Origin: Luscinia megarhynchos
Lineage: Eukaryota > Chordata > Aves > Passeriformes > Turdidae
Length of the DNA stretch: 64,000 nt
Assembly (NCBI GenBank): GCA_034336665.1
Contig: JAPFBE010000082.1
Span: forward strand, 62,001 to 126,000
Direction: 5' to 3'
Each line of letters begins with the position of its first letter. Position 1 is the first letter of the stretch. Shown one piece after another: positions 8,714-19,590 of the stretch. The notes below the pieces were generated by a model, which saw nothing but the letters and a program-made list of their open reading frames with translations, ran no database searches and was not told the origin of the DNA. The translations under genes were made by a program, and so were the position numbers.

Positions 8714-11504
8714 TGAGTGACCCCTGAGTGACCCTGAGTGACCGTGAGTGACGCTGAGTGACCATAGAGTGACCCGTGAGTGACCACTGAGTGACCCCTA
8801 GGTGACCACTGAGTGACCATTGAGTCACCACTGAGTGGCCCCTGAATGACCATTGCGTGACCATTGATTGCCTGGGGTTGCCTCTGGGTGTGCCGCAACG
8901 GCCGGCCCACCCGTGGGTGGGCGTGCAGAAGTGTCTGTAGTTACCCCTGGGTGGGCCGAAACGGCCGGCCCACCCGTGGGTGGGCGTGCAGAAATGTTTG
9001 CGTGTGCCTCTGGGTGTGCCGCCACGGCCGGCCCACCCGTGGGTGGGCGTGCAGAAGTGTCTGGGGTTGCCCCTGCGTGTGCAGCAACGGCCGGCCCACC
9101 CGTGGGTGGGCGTGAAGAAGTGTCTGTAGTTGCCCCTGCGTGTGCAGCAATGGCCGGCCCACCCGTGGGTGGGCGTGCAGAAGTGTCTGGGGTTGCCCCT
9201 GCGTGTGCAGCAATGGCGAGCCCACCCGTGGGTGGGCGTTCAGAAGTGTCTGGTGTTGCCTCTGGGTGTTCAGCAACGGCCAGCCCACCCGTGGGTGGGC
9301 GTGCAGAAGTGTCTGCGGGTGCCTCTGGGTATGCAGCAATGGCCGGCCCACCCGTGAATGGGCGTGCAGAAGTGTCTGTAGTTGCCCCTGGGTGTGCCGC
9401 AACGGCCGGCCCGCCCGTGGGTGGGCGTGCAGAAGTGTTTGTAGTTGGCCTGGGTGTGCAGCAACGGCCGGATCACCCGTGGGTGGGAGTGCAGAAGGGC
9501 CTGCGGGTACATCTGGGTGTGACGCCACGGCCAGCCCACCCGTGGGTGGGCGTGCAGAAGGGCCTGCATTTTCTTCTGGGATGACGCAACGACCAGCTTA
9601 CCCGTGGGTGGGCGTGCAGAACTGTTAGCGTGTGCCTCTGGGTGTGCCACGCGGCCGGCCCACCCGTGGGTGGGCGTGCAGAACTGTTTGGGTGTGCCTC
9701 TGGGTGTGCCGCCACGGCCGGCCCACCCGTGGGTGGGCGTGCAGAACTGTTTGGGTGTGCCTCTGGGTGTGCCGCCACGGCCGGCCCACCCGTGGGTGGG
9801 CGTGCAGAACTCTTTGGGTGTGCCTCTGGGTGTGCCGCCACGGCCGGCCCACCCGTGGGTGGGCGTGCAGAACTCTTTGGGTGTGCCTCTGGGTGTGCCG
9901 CCGGCCGGCCCACCCGTGGGTGGGCGTGCAGAAGGGCCTGAGTTGCCCGGGGTGTGCCGCCACGGTCGGCCCACCCGTGTGTGGGGCGTGCAGAAGGGCC
10001 TCGCGGTTGCCTCTGGGTTTGCCGCCCGCGGCCGGCCCACCCGATGGGTGGGGCGTGCAGAAGGGTTTCGCGTTTGCCTCTGGGTGTGCCGCCACGGCCG
10101 GCCCACCCGTGGGTGGGCGTGCAGAACTCTTTGGGTGTGCCTCTGGGTGTGCCGCCACGGCCGGCCCACCCGTGGGTGGGCGTGCAGAACTCTTTGGGTG
10201 TGCCTCTGGGTGTGCCGCCGACGCGGCCCACCCGTTGGTGGGTGTGCAGAAGGGCCTGCGGTTTCCTCTGGGTTGACGCTACGACCAACCCACCCGTGGG
10301 TGGGCGTGCAGAACAGTTTCGCGTGTGCCTCTGGGTGTGCGCCACGGCCGGCCCACCCGTGGGTGGGCGTGCACAACTGTTTCGCGTGTGGCTCTGGGCG
10401 TGCCGCAGCGGCGACCCACTCGTGTGTGGGCGTGCAGAACTGTTTGCGTGTGGCTGTGGGTGTGCGCCACGGCCGGCCCACCCGTGAGTGAGCGTGCAGA
10501 AGAGCCTGCGGTTGCCTCTGGGTGTGCCGCCACGGCCGGCCCACCCGTGGGTGGGGCGTGCAGAGGGTTTGCCTTTGCCTCTGAGTGTGCCGCCCGACGC
10601 GGCCCACCCGTGGGTGGGGCGTGCAGAAGGGTTTCGTTTTTCCTCTGAGTGTGCCGCCACGGCCGGCTTACCCGTCGGGCGTGCAGAATTGTTTGCGTGT
10701 GCTCTGGGTGTCGCATGCGGCGGCCCACCCGTGGGTGGGCGTGCAGTGGGGCCTGAGGTTGCTCCTGGGTATTGCCGCCCGCGGCCGGCCCACCCGATGG
10801 TGGAGTGTGCAGAAGGCTTTGCGGTTGCCTCGGGTGTGTCGCCCACGGCCGGCCTACCCGTGGGTGGGGGAGTGCAGAAGGGCCTGCGGGTACATCTGGG
10901 TGTGCCGCCCGCGGCCAGCCCACCCGTGGGTGGGGCGTGCAGAAGGCCTGCATTTTCTTCTGGGATGACGCAGCGACCAGCTTACCCCGTGGGTGGGGCG
11001 TGCAGAAATGTTAAGCGTGTGCCTCTGGGTGTGCCGCCCGCGGCCGACCCACCCGTGGGTGGGCGTGCAGAAGGGCCTTAGGTTGCCCCCGGGTGTGCCG
11101 CATACGGTAGGCCCACCCGTGTGTGGGCGTGCAGAAGGGCCTGCGGTTGCCTCTGGGTGTGCCGCCCGCGGCCGGCACCCACCCGTGGGTGGGCGTGCAG
11201 AAGGGTTTCGTTTGCCTCTGAGTGTGCACGCCACGGCCGGCCCATTCGATGGGTGGGGCGTGAAGAAGGCGCTGCGGTTGCCTCTGTGTGAGCAGCCACG
11301 GCGGTCTACCCGTGGGTGGGCATGCAGAAGGAGCCTCGCGGTTGCCTTTGGGTGTGCCGCCCGCGGCGGTCTACCCGTGGGTGGGCGTGCAGAAGGGCCT
11401 GCAGTTTCTTCTGAGTTGACGCAACGACCAGCTTTCCGTGGGTGGGCGTGCAGAACTGTTTGCGTTTGCCATTGGGTGTGCGCCACGCCCGACCCACCGT
11501 GGGT

Positions 11505-14500
11505 GGGCGTGCAGAACTGTTTGCGTGTGCCTCTGGGTGTGCCGCCCGCGGCCGGCCCACCCGTGGGTGAAGCGTGAAGAAGGGCCTGCGGTTGCCTCTG
11601 GGTGTGCCGCCCGCGGCCGACCCACCAGTGGGTGGGTGTGCAGAAGGCCCTCGCGGTTGCCTCTGGGTGTGCAGCAACGGCCGGCCTACCCGTGGGTGGG
11701 CGTGCAGAATTATTTGCATGTGCCTCTGGGTGTGCCGCCCGCGGTAGGCCCACCCGTGGGTGGGCGTGCAGAAGGAGCCTGCGGTTGCCCCTGGGTGAGC
11801 CATACAGCCGACCCACAAGTGGGTGGTGCAGAAGGCCCTGCGGTTGCCCCTAAGTGTGCAGCCACGGCCGGCCCACCCGTGGGTGGGCGTGGAGAAGGCC
11901 TGCGTTTGCCCCTGGGTGTGCCGCCACGGCCGGCCAACCGATGGGTGGGCGTGCAGAAGAGCCTGCGGTTGCCCTCTGGGTGTGCCGCTACGGCCGGCCT
12001 ACCCGTACGTGGGCGTGCAGAACTGTTTGCGTGTGCCTCTGGGTGTGCCGCCACGGCCGGCCCACCCCTGGGTGGGCGTGCAGAAGGGCCTGCGGTTGCC
12101 CCTGGTAGCGCCGCTTACGGCCGACCTCCCCGTGGTTGAAGCGTGCAGAAGGGCCTGCGTTTACATCTGGGTGTGCATACGGCCAGCCCACCCGTGGAGT
12201 GGGCGTGCAGAAGAGCCTGCAGTTTCTTCTGGGTTGGCGTAGCGACCAGCTTACCGTGGGTGAGCGTGCAGAGCGGTTTCGCGTGTGCCTCTGGGTGTGC
12301 AGCCACGGCCGGCCCACCCTTTGGTGGGTGTGCAGAAGGCCCTGCGGTTGCCTCTGTGTGTTCGCCCACGGCCGGCCCACCCGTGGGTGGGCGTGCAGAA
12401 CTGTTTGGGTGTGCCTCTGGGTGTGCCGCCACGGCCGGCCCACCCGTGTGTGGGCGTGCAGAAGGGCCTGCGGTTGCCTCTGGGTGTGCCGCCACGGCCA
12501 GCCCACCCGTGGTGGGCGTGCAGAAGAGCCTGCAGTTCCTTCTGGGTTGACGCTAGCGACCATCTTTCCGTGGGTGGGCGTGCAGAACTTGTTTGCGTTT
12601 GCCATTGGGTGTGCCGCCGCGGCCGGCCCACCCGATGGTGGGCGTGCAGAACTGTTTGCGTGTGCCTCTGGGTGTGACGCCGAGAGGCCGGCCGACCGAT
12701 GGTGGGGCGTGCAGAAGGGCCTGCATTTCCCCCTCGCGTGTGCCGCCACGTTCGACCCACCCGTGGTTGGGCGTGCACAACTGTTTGCGCGTGTGGCTCT
12801 GGGCGTTGCATAGCGGCCGACCCACTCGTGGGTGGCGTGCAGAACTGTTTCGCGTGTGGCTCTGGGTGTGCGCTACGGCCCGGCCCACCCGTGGAGTGAA
12901 GCGTGCAGAAGGGCCTGCGTTTGCCTCTGGGTGTGCCGCCGCGGCCAGCCCACCCGATGGAGTGGGCGTGCAGAGGGTTGCTTTTGCCTCTGGTTGTGCC
13001 CGCCCACGGCCCGGCCCACCCGATGGGTGGGCGTGCAGAAGGGTTTGCGTTTGCCTCTGGAGTGTGCCGCCGCGGCCGGCCCACCCGTGGGTGGGGCGTG
13101 AAGAAAAAGCCTGCAGTTGCCTCTGGGTTTTGCCGCCCGCGGCGGCCCACCGTGGGTGAAGCTGAAGAAAACCCTGCGGTTGCCTCTGGGTGTGCAGCAG
13201 CGGCCGGCCTACCCGATGGGTGGGCGTGCAGAACTATTCGCGTGTGCCTCTGGGTGTGCCGCCACGGTCGGCCCACCCGTGGAGTGAAGCGTGCAGAAGG
13301 GCCTGCGGTTTCCTCTGGGTGTGCCGCCATGGCGGCCCACCGTGTGTGAAAGGCGGGCAGAAGGGCCTGCGCTTCCCTGTGTGTGTGCAGCCACGGCCGG
13401 CCTACCGTGGGTGGGGAGTGTAGAAGGGCCTGTGATTACCTCTGGGTGTGCCGCCACGGCCAGCCCACCCGTGGGTGGGGCGTGCAGAAAGAGCCTGCAG
13501 TTTCTTCTGGGTTGGCCTTAGCGACCAGCTTACCCGTGGGTGTGCGTGCAGAACTGTTTCGCGTGTGCCTCTGGGTGTGCCGCCACGGGCCGACCTACCC
13601 GTGGGTGGTCGTGCAGAATGGCCTGCTTTTCTCCCTGGGTGTGCCGCCAAAGGTAGGCCCACCCGTGTGTGAGGCGTGCAGAACTGTTTGCGTGTGCCTC
13701 TGAGTGTGCCGCGGCCGACCCACCGCGATGCGTGGAGCGTGCAGAATGGTTTCGCGTTTGCCTCTGAGTGTGCGCGCACGGCCGGCCCACCCGTGGGTGG
13801 AGCGTGCAGAAGGGTTTCGCGGTTGCCTCTGGGTTGACGCAATGACCAACCCACCCGTAGGTGGGCGTGCAGAACAGTTTGCGTGTGCCTCTGGGTGTGT
13901 CTAGCCCACGGCCGGCCCACCGTGGGTGAGGCGTGCACAAATGTTTGCGTGTGCCTCTGGGTGTGACGCCAACAACCGACCCACCCGTGGTGGGCGTGCA
14001 CAACTGTTTGCGTGTGGCTCTGGGTCTGCCGCCACGGCCCGGCCCACCCGTGGGTGAGGCGTGCAGAAGAGCCTCGCGGTTTCCTCTGGGTTGGCCATGA
14101 CTACCAACCCACCCGTAGGTGGGCGTGCAGAACTGTTTGCGTGTTGCCTCTGGGTGTGCCGCCACGGCCGGCCCACCCCTGGGTGGGCGTGCGAAGGGCC
14201 TGCGTTTGCTTCTGGTTGTGCACGCCCGCGGCCGGCCCACCCGGTTGGTGGGTGTGCAGAAGGGCCCTGCGGTTGCCTCTGGGTGTGCAGCCGCGGCCGG
14301 CCCACCCGTGGGTGGGGCGTGCAGAAGAGCCTGCTTTTCCCCCTGGGTTTTGCCGCCCGCGGTAGGCCCACCCGTCGTGGGGCGTGCAGAAGGGCCCTGC
14401 GTTTGCCTCTGGGTGTGCCGCCACGGCCGACCCACCCTGGGTGGGCGTGCAGAAGGGTTTGCGTTTGCCTCTGAGTGTGCACGCGCGCGACGACCCACCG

Positions 14501-16595
14501 TGGGTGAGGCGTGCAGAAGGTTTCGCGTTTGCCTCTGAGTGTGCCGCATACAGACGGCCCACCCGTGGGTAAGGCGTGCAGAAGGCCTCGCGGTTTCCTC
14601 AGGGTTGACATAGCGACCAACTCCACCGTAGGTGGGCGTGCAGAACTCTTTTACGTGTGTCTTTGGGTGTGCCGCCACGGCCGGCGACCCACCCGTGGTG
14701 TAGGCGTGCAGAATGTCTTGCGTTTCCCTCTGTGTGTGCCGCCACGGCCCGACCAACCCGTCGGGTGTAGGCGTGGAGAAGCCCTGCGGTTGCCTCTGGG
14801 TGTGCAGCCATGGCGGCCTACCACCGTGGTTAGCGGCGTACAGAACTGTTTGCATGTGGCTATGGGTGTGCCGCCACAGCGGCTCACCTGTGGGTGGGGG
14901 CGTGCAGAAGGGCCTGCGGTTGCCTCTGGGTGTTCAGCTTCGGCCGGCCCACCCGTGGGTGGGGCGTGGAGAAGGGCCTGCGTTTGCCCCCTGGGTATGC
15001 CGCCGCGGCCGGCCAACCCGTGGGTGGGCGTGCAGAAGGGTTTGTGTTTGCCTCTGAGTGTGCAGCCACGGCCGGCCCACCCGTGGGTGGGCGTGCAGAA
15101 AAGCCTGCGGTTTCCTCAGGGTGTGCCGCCACGGCCAGCCCAACCGTGGGTGGGCGTGCAGAAGGGCCTGCAGTTTCTTCTGGTTTGACGCAACGACCAG
15201 TTTACCCGTGGGTGGGCGTGCAGAAGTGTTTGCGTGTGCCTTTCGATTGTGCCGCCACGGCCGGGACCAACCCGTGGGTGAAGCGTGCAGAAGGGCCTGC
15301 TTTTCCCCTGGGTTTTGCCGCCCGGTAGGCCCACCACGTCGCGGGCGTGCAGAAGGCCTGCGTTTGCCTCTGGGTGTGCACACGCGGCCGACCCACCCGT
15401 GGTGGGCGTGCAGAAGGGTTTCGCGTTTGCCTCTGAGTGTGCCGCCACAGACGGCCCACCCGTGGGTGGGCGTGCAGAAGGGCCTGCGGTTTCCTCAGGG
15501 CTGACGCAACGACCAACCCACCCGTAGGTGGGCGTGCAGTACTGTTTGCGTGTGCCTTTGGGTGTGCCGCCACGGCCGGCCCACCCGTGGGTGGGCGTGG
15601 AGCAGGGCTTGCGTTTTCCCCTGGGTGTGCCGCCACGGCCGGCCAACCCGTGGGTGGGCGTGCAGAAGGGTCTGCGGTTGCCTCTGGGTTTACGCAACGG
15701 CCGGCTCACCCGTGGGTGGGCGTGCAGAACTGTTTGAGTGTGCCTCTGGGTGTGCCGCGCGGTCGGCCCACCGATGGGTGGGCGTGCAGAACTGTTTAGC
15801 GTGTGGCTCTGGGTGTGCATACGGCCGGCCCACCTGTGGGTGGGCGTGCAGAAGCCCTGCGGTTGCCTCTGGGTGTGCCCCTACGTACGGCCAACCGTGG
15901 GTGGGCGTGCAGAACTGTTTGCGTGTGCCTCTGGGTGTGCCGCCACGGCCGGCCCACCCCTGGGTGGGCGTGCAGAAGTGCCTGCGTTTGCCTCTGGGTG
16001 TGCCGCCACGGCCGGCCCACCCGTTGGTGGGTGTGCAGAAGGCCCTGCGTTTGCTTCTAGGTGTGCAGCCACGGCCGGCCTACCCGTGGTTGGGCGTGCA
16101 GAAGCGCCTGCGGTTACCTCTGGGTGTGCCGCCACGGCCAGCCCACCCGTGGGTGGGCGTGCAGAAGGGCCTGCAGTTTCTTCTGGGTTGACGCAACGGC
16201 CAGCCCACCCGTGGGTGGGCGTGCAGAAGGGTCTGCGGTTGCCTCTGGGTTTACGCAACGGCAGGCTCACCCGTGGGTGGGCGTGGAGAACTATTTGCCT
16301 GTGCCCCTGGGTGTGCCGTTACGGCCGGCCCACCCGTGGGCGGGCGTGAAGAAGGGCCTGCGGTTGCCTCTGGGTGTGCCGCCACGGCCGGCCCACAAGT
16401 GGGTGGGCGTTTAAAAGGCCCTGCGGTTGCCTCTGGGTGTGCAGCCATGGCCGGTTTACCCGTGGGTGCGCGTGCAGAACTGTTTGCATGTGGCTATGGG
16501 TGAGCCGCCACAGCCCGCTCACCTCTTTGTGGGCGTGCAGAAGGGCCTGCGGTTGCCCCTGGGTGTGCAGCCACAGCCGGCCCACCCGTGGGTGG
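11505..16595 (+). repeat. higher-order block, copy A (about 5.1 kb)
   Basis: The order of variant units matches copy B (16596-21720). Landmarks include GAATTATTTGCATGTGCC (11706 and 16792), the CACCCTTTGGTGGG unit (about 12316 and 17401), TGTTCAGCT (about 14931 and 20041) and GAACTATTTGCCTGTGCCCC (about 16282 and 21391). Spacing is 5,085 to 5,110 bp. The left two thirds of this copy are rich in indel noise. Confidence 0.85.
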
Positions 16596-19590
16596 GCGTG
16601 CAGAACTGTTTGCGTGTGCCTCTGGGTGTGCCGCCACGGCCGGCCCACCCGTGGGTGGGCGTGAAGAAGGGCCTGCGGTTGCCTCTGGGTGTGCCGCCAC
16701 GGCCGGCCCACCAGTGGGTGGGTGTGCAGAAGGCCCTGCGGTTGCCTCTGGGTGTGCAGCAACGGCCGGCCTACCCGTGGGTGGGCGTGCAGAATTATTT
16801 GCATGTGCCTCTGGGTGTGCCGCCACGGTAGGCCCACCCGTGGGTGGGCGTGCAGAAGGGCCTGCGGTTGCCCCTGGGTGAGCCGCCACAGCCGGCCCAC
16901 AAGTGGGTGGGCGTGCAGAAGGCCCTGCGGTTGCCCCTAAGTGTGCAGCCACGGCCGGCCCACCCGTGGGTGGGCGTGGAGAAGGGCCTGCGTTTGCCCC
17001 TGGGTGTGCCGCCACGGCCGGCCAACCCGTGGGTGGGCGTGCAGAAGAGCCTGCGGTTGCCTCTGGGTGTGCCGCTACGGCCGGCCTACCCGTACGTGGG
17101 CGTGCAGAACTGTTTGCGTGTGCCTCTGGGTGTGCCGCCACGGCCGGCCCACCCCTGGGTGGGCGTGCAGAAGGGCCTGCGGTTGCCCCTGGTAGCGCCG
17201 CCACGGCCGGCCTCCCCGTGGTTGGGCGTGCAGAAGGGCCTGCGTTTACATCTGGGTGTGCCGCCACGGCCAGCCCACCCGTGGGTGGGCGTGCAGAAGG
17301 GCCTGCAGTTTCTTCTGGGTTGACGCAACGACCAGCTTACCCGTGGGTGGGCGTGCAGAACGGTTTGCGTGTGCCTCTGGGTGTGCAGCCACGGCCGGCC
17401 CACCCTTTGGTGGGTGTGCAGAAGGCCCTGCGGTTGCCTCTGTGTGTTCCGCCACGGCCGGCCCACCCGTGGGTGGGCGTGCAGAACTGTTTGGGTGTGC
17501 CTCTGGGTGTGCCGCCACGGCCGGCCCACCCGTGGATGGGCGTGCAGAAGGGCCTGAGATTGCCCCGGGGTGTGCCGCCACGGTAGGCCCACCCGTGTGT
17601 GGGGCGTGCAGAAGGGCCTGCGCGGTTGCCTCTGGGTGTGCCGCTACGGCCAGCCCACCCGTGGGTGGGGCGTGCAGAAAAGAGCCTACAGTTCCTTCTG
17701 GGTTGGCCATAGCGACCATCTTTCCCGTGGGTGGGCGTGCAGAACTGTTTGCGTTTGCCATTGGGTGTCGCATACGGCCGGCCCACCCGTGGGTGGGCGT
17801 GCAGAACTGTTTGCGTGTGCCTCTGGGTGTGGCGCCCGAGGCCGGCCGACCCGTGGGTGAGGCGTGCAGAAGGAGCCTGCATTTCCCCTGCGTGTGCGCC
17901 CACGTTCGGCCCACCCGTGGTTGAGCGTGCACAACTGTTTCGCGTGTGGCTCTGGAAGCGTGCCATAGCGGCGGCCCACTCCGTGGGTGGGCGTGCAGAA
18001 CTGTTTCGCGTGTGGCTCTGGGTGTGCCGCCACGGCGACCCACCCGTGAGTGGGCGTGCAGAAGGGCCTGCGTTTGCCTCTGGGTGTGCCGCCACGGCCA
18101 GCCCACCCGTGGGTGGGCGTGCAGAGGGGTTTGCTTTTGCCTCTGGTTGTGCCGCCACGGCCGGCCCACCCGTGGGTGGGCGTGCAGAAGGGTTTGCGTT
18201 TGCCTCTGAGTGTGCCGCCACGGCCGGCCCACCCGTGGGTGGGCGTGAAGAAAAGCCTGCAGTTGCCTCTGGGTTTGCCGCCACGGCCGGCCCACCCGTG
18301 GGTGGGCGTGAAGAAAAGCCTGCAGTTGCCTCTGGGTGTGCAGCAACGGCCGGCCTACCCGTGGGTGGGCGTGCAGAACTATTTACGTGTGCCTCTGGGT
18401 GTGCCGCCACGGTCGGCCCACCCGTGGGTGGGCGTGCAGAAGGGCCTGCGGTTTCCTCTGGGTGTGCCGCCATGGCCGGCCCACCCGTGTGTGGGCGGGC
18501 AGAAGGGCCTGCGCTTCCCTGTGTGTGTGCAGCCACGGCCGGCCTACCCGTGGGTGGGAGTGTAGAAGGGCCTGTGATTACCTCTGGGTGTGCCGCCACG
18601 GCCAGCCCACCCGTGGGTGGGCGTGCAGAAGGGCCTGCAGTTTCTTCTGGGTTGACGCAACGACCAGCTTACCCGTGGGTGTGCGTGCAGAACTGTTTGC
18701 GTGTGCCTCTGGGTGTGCCGCCACGGCCGGCCCACCCGTGGGTGGTCGTGCAGAATGGCCTGCTTTTCTCCCTGGGTGTGCCGCCAAGGTAGGCCCACCC
18801 GTGTGTGGGCGTGCAGAACTGTTTGCGTGTGCCTCTGAGTGTGCCCCCACGGCCGGCCCTACGTGCGTGGGCGTGCAGAATGGTTTGCGTTTGCCTCTGA
18901 GTGTGCCGCCACGGCCGGCCCACCCGTGGGTGGGCGTGCAGAAGGGTTTGCGGTTGCCTCTGGGTTGACGCAATGACCAACCCACCCGTAGGTGGGCGTG
19001 CAGAACAGTTTGCGTGTGCCTCTGGGTGTGTCGCCACGGCCGGCCCACCCGTGGGTGGGCGTGCACAAATGTTTGCGTGTGCCTCTGGGTGTGGCGCAGC
19101 AACGACCCACCACGTGAGTGAAGGCGTGCACAACTGTTTGCGTGTGGCTCTGGGTCTGCCGCCACGGCCGGCCCACCCGTGGGTGGGCGTGCAGAAGGGC
19201 CTGCGGTTTCCTCTGGGTTGACGCAACTACCAACCCACCCGTAGGTGGGCGTGCAGAACTGTTTGCGTGTGCCTCTGGGTGTGCCGCCACGGCCGGCCCA
19301 CCCCTGGGTGGACGTGCCGAAGGGCCTGCGTTTGCTTCTGGTTGTGCCGCCACGGCCGGCCCACCCGTTGGTGGGTGTGCAGAAGGGCCTGCGGTTGCCT
19401 CTGGGTGTGCAGCCACGGCCGGCCCACCCGTGGGTGGGCGTGCAGAAGGGCCTGCTTTTCCCCCTGGGTTTGCCGCCACGGTAGGCCCACCCGTGCGTGG
19501 GCGTGCAGAAGGGCCTGCGTTTGCCTCTGGGTGTGCCGCCACGGCCGGCCCACCCCTGGGTGGGCGTGCAGAAGGGTTTGCGTTTGCCTC
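15890..19590. other. cleanest stretch of the satellite assembly
   Basis: Units here keep a near-perfect 62/63-bp rhythm and lack most of the recurrent odd strings seen elsewhere (CCCGCGG for CCACGG, GTGAAGCG for GTGGGCG, CTCGCGG for CTGCGG). A noisier islet lies at about 17590-18050 and a short one near 19095. The stretch crosses the A/B border of the 5.1-kb blocks. Outside it, from about 9960 to 15000 and from 19600 on, the odd strings are frequent. Confidence 0.75.

Larger units (their letters stand above)
6833..8867 (+). repeat. 11-bp minisatellite (GAGTGACCATT family)
   Basis: About 185 tandem units of 10-12 bp are present. The dominant forms are GAGTGACCATT, GAGTGACCCCT, GAGTGACCACT and the 10-bp GAGTGACCCT. 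The + strand has TGA in every frame, while the reverse strand lacks stops, giving a reverse open frame of about 645 codons (WSLNGHSMVTQ-like) that is purely a repeat artefact. The array ends abruptly at about 8867, where the 63-bp satellite begins. Confidence 0.97.

Noticed and set aside
6973..8910. A 645-codon minus-strand open frame with WSLNGHS-like repeats
   Set aside because: The 11-bp unit has TGA on the + strand and no stop on the reverse, so the openness is automatic. It also runs past the array junction without any start context or domain.
9270..10846. Long frames of up to 457 codons with 21-residue repeats (ARPPTGGPAVAAHPEA-like)
   Set aside because: The unit is 63 bp, exactly 21 codons, so any stop-free frame persists until an indel. 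Competing frames on both strands are equally open.
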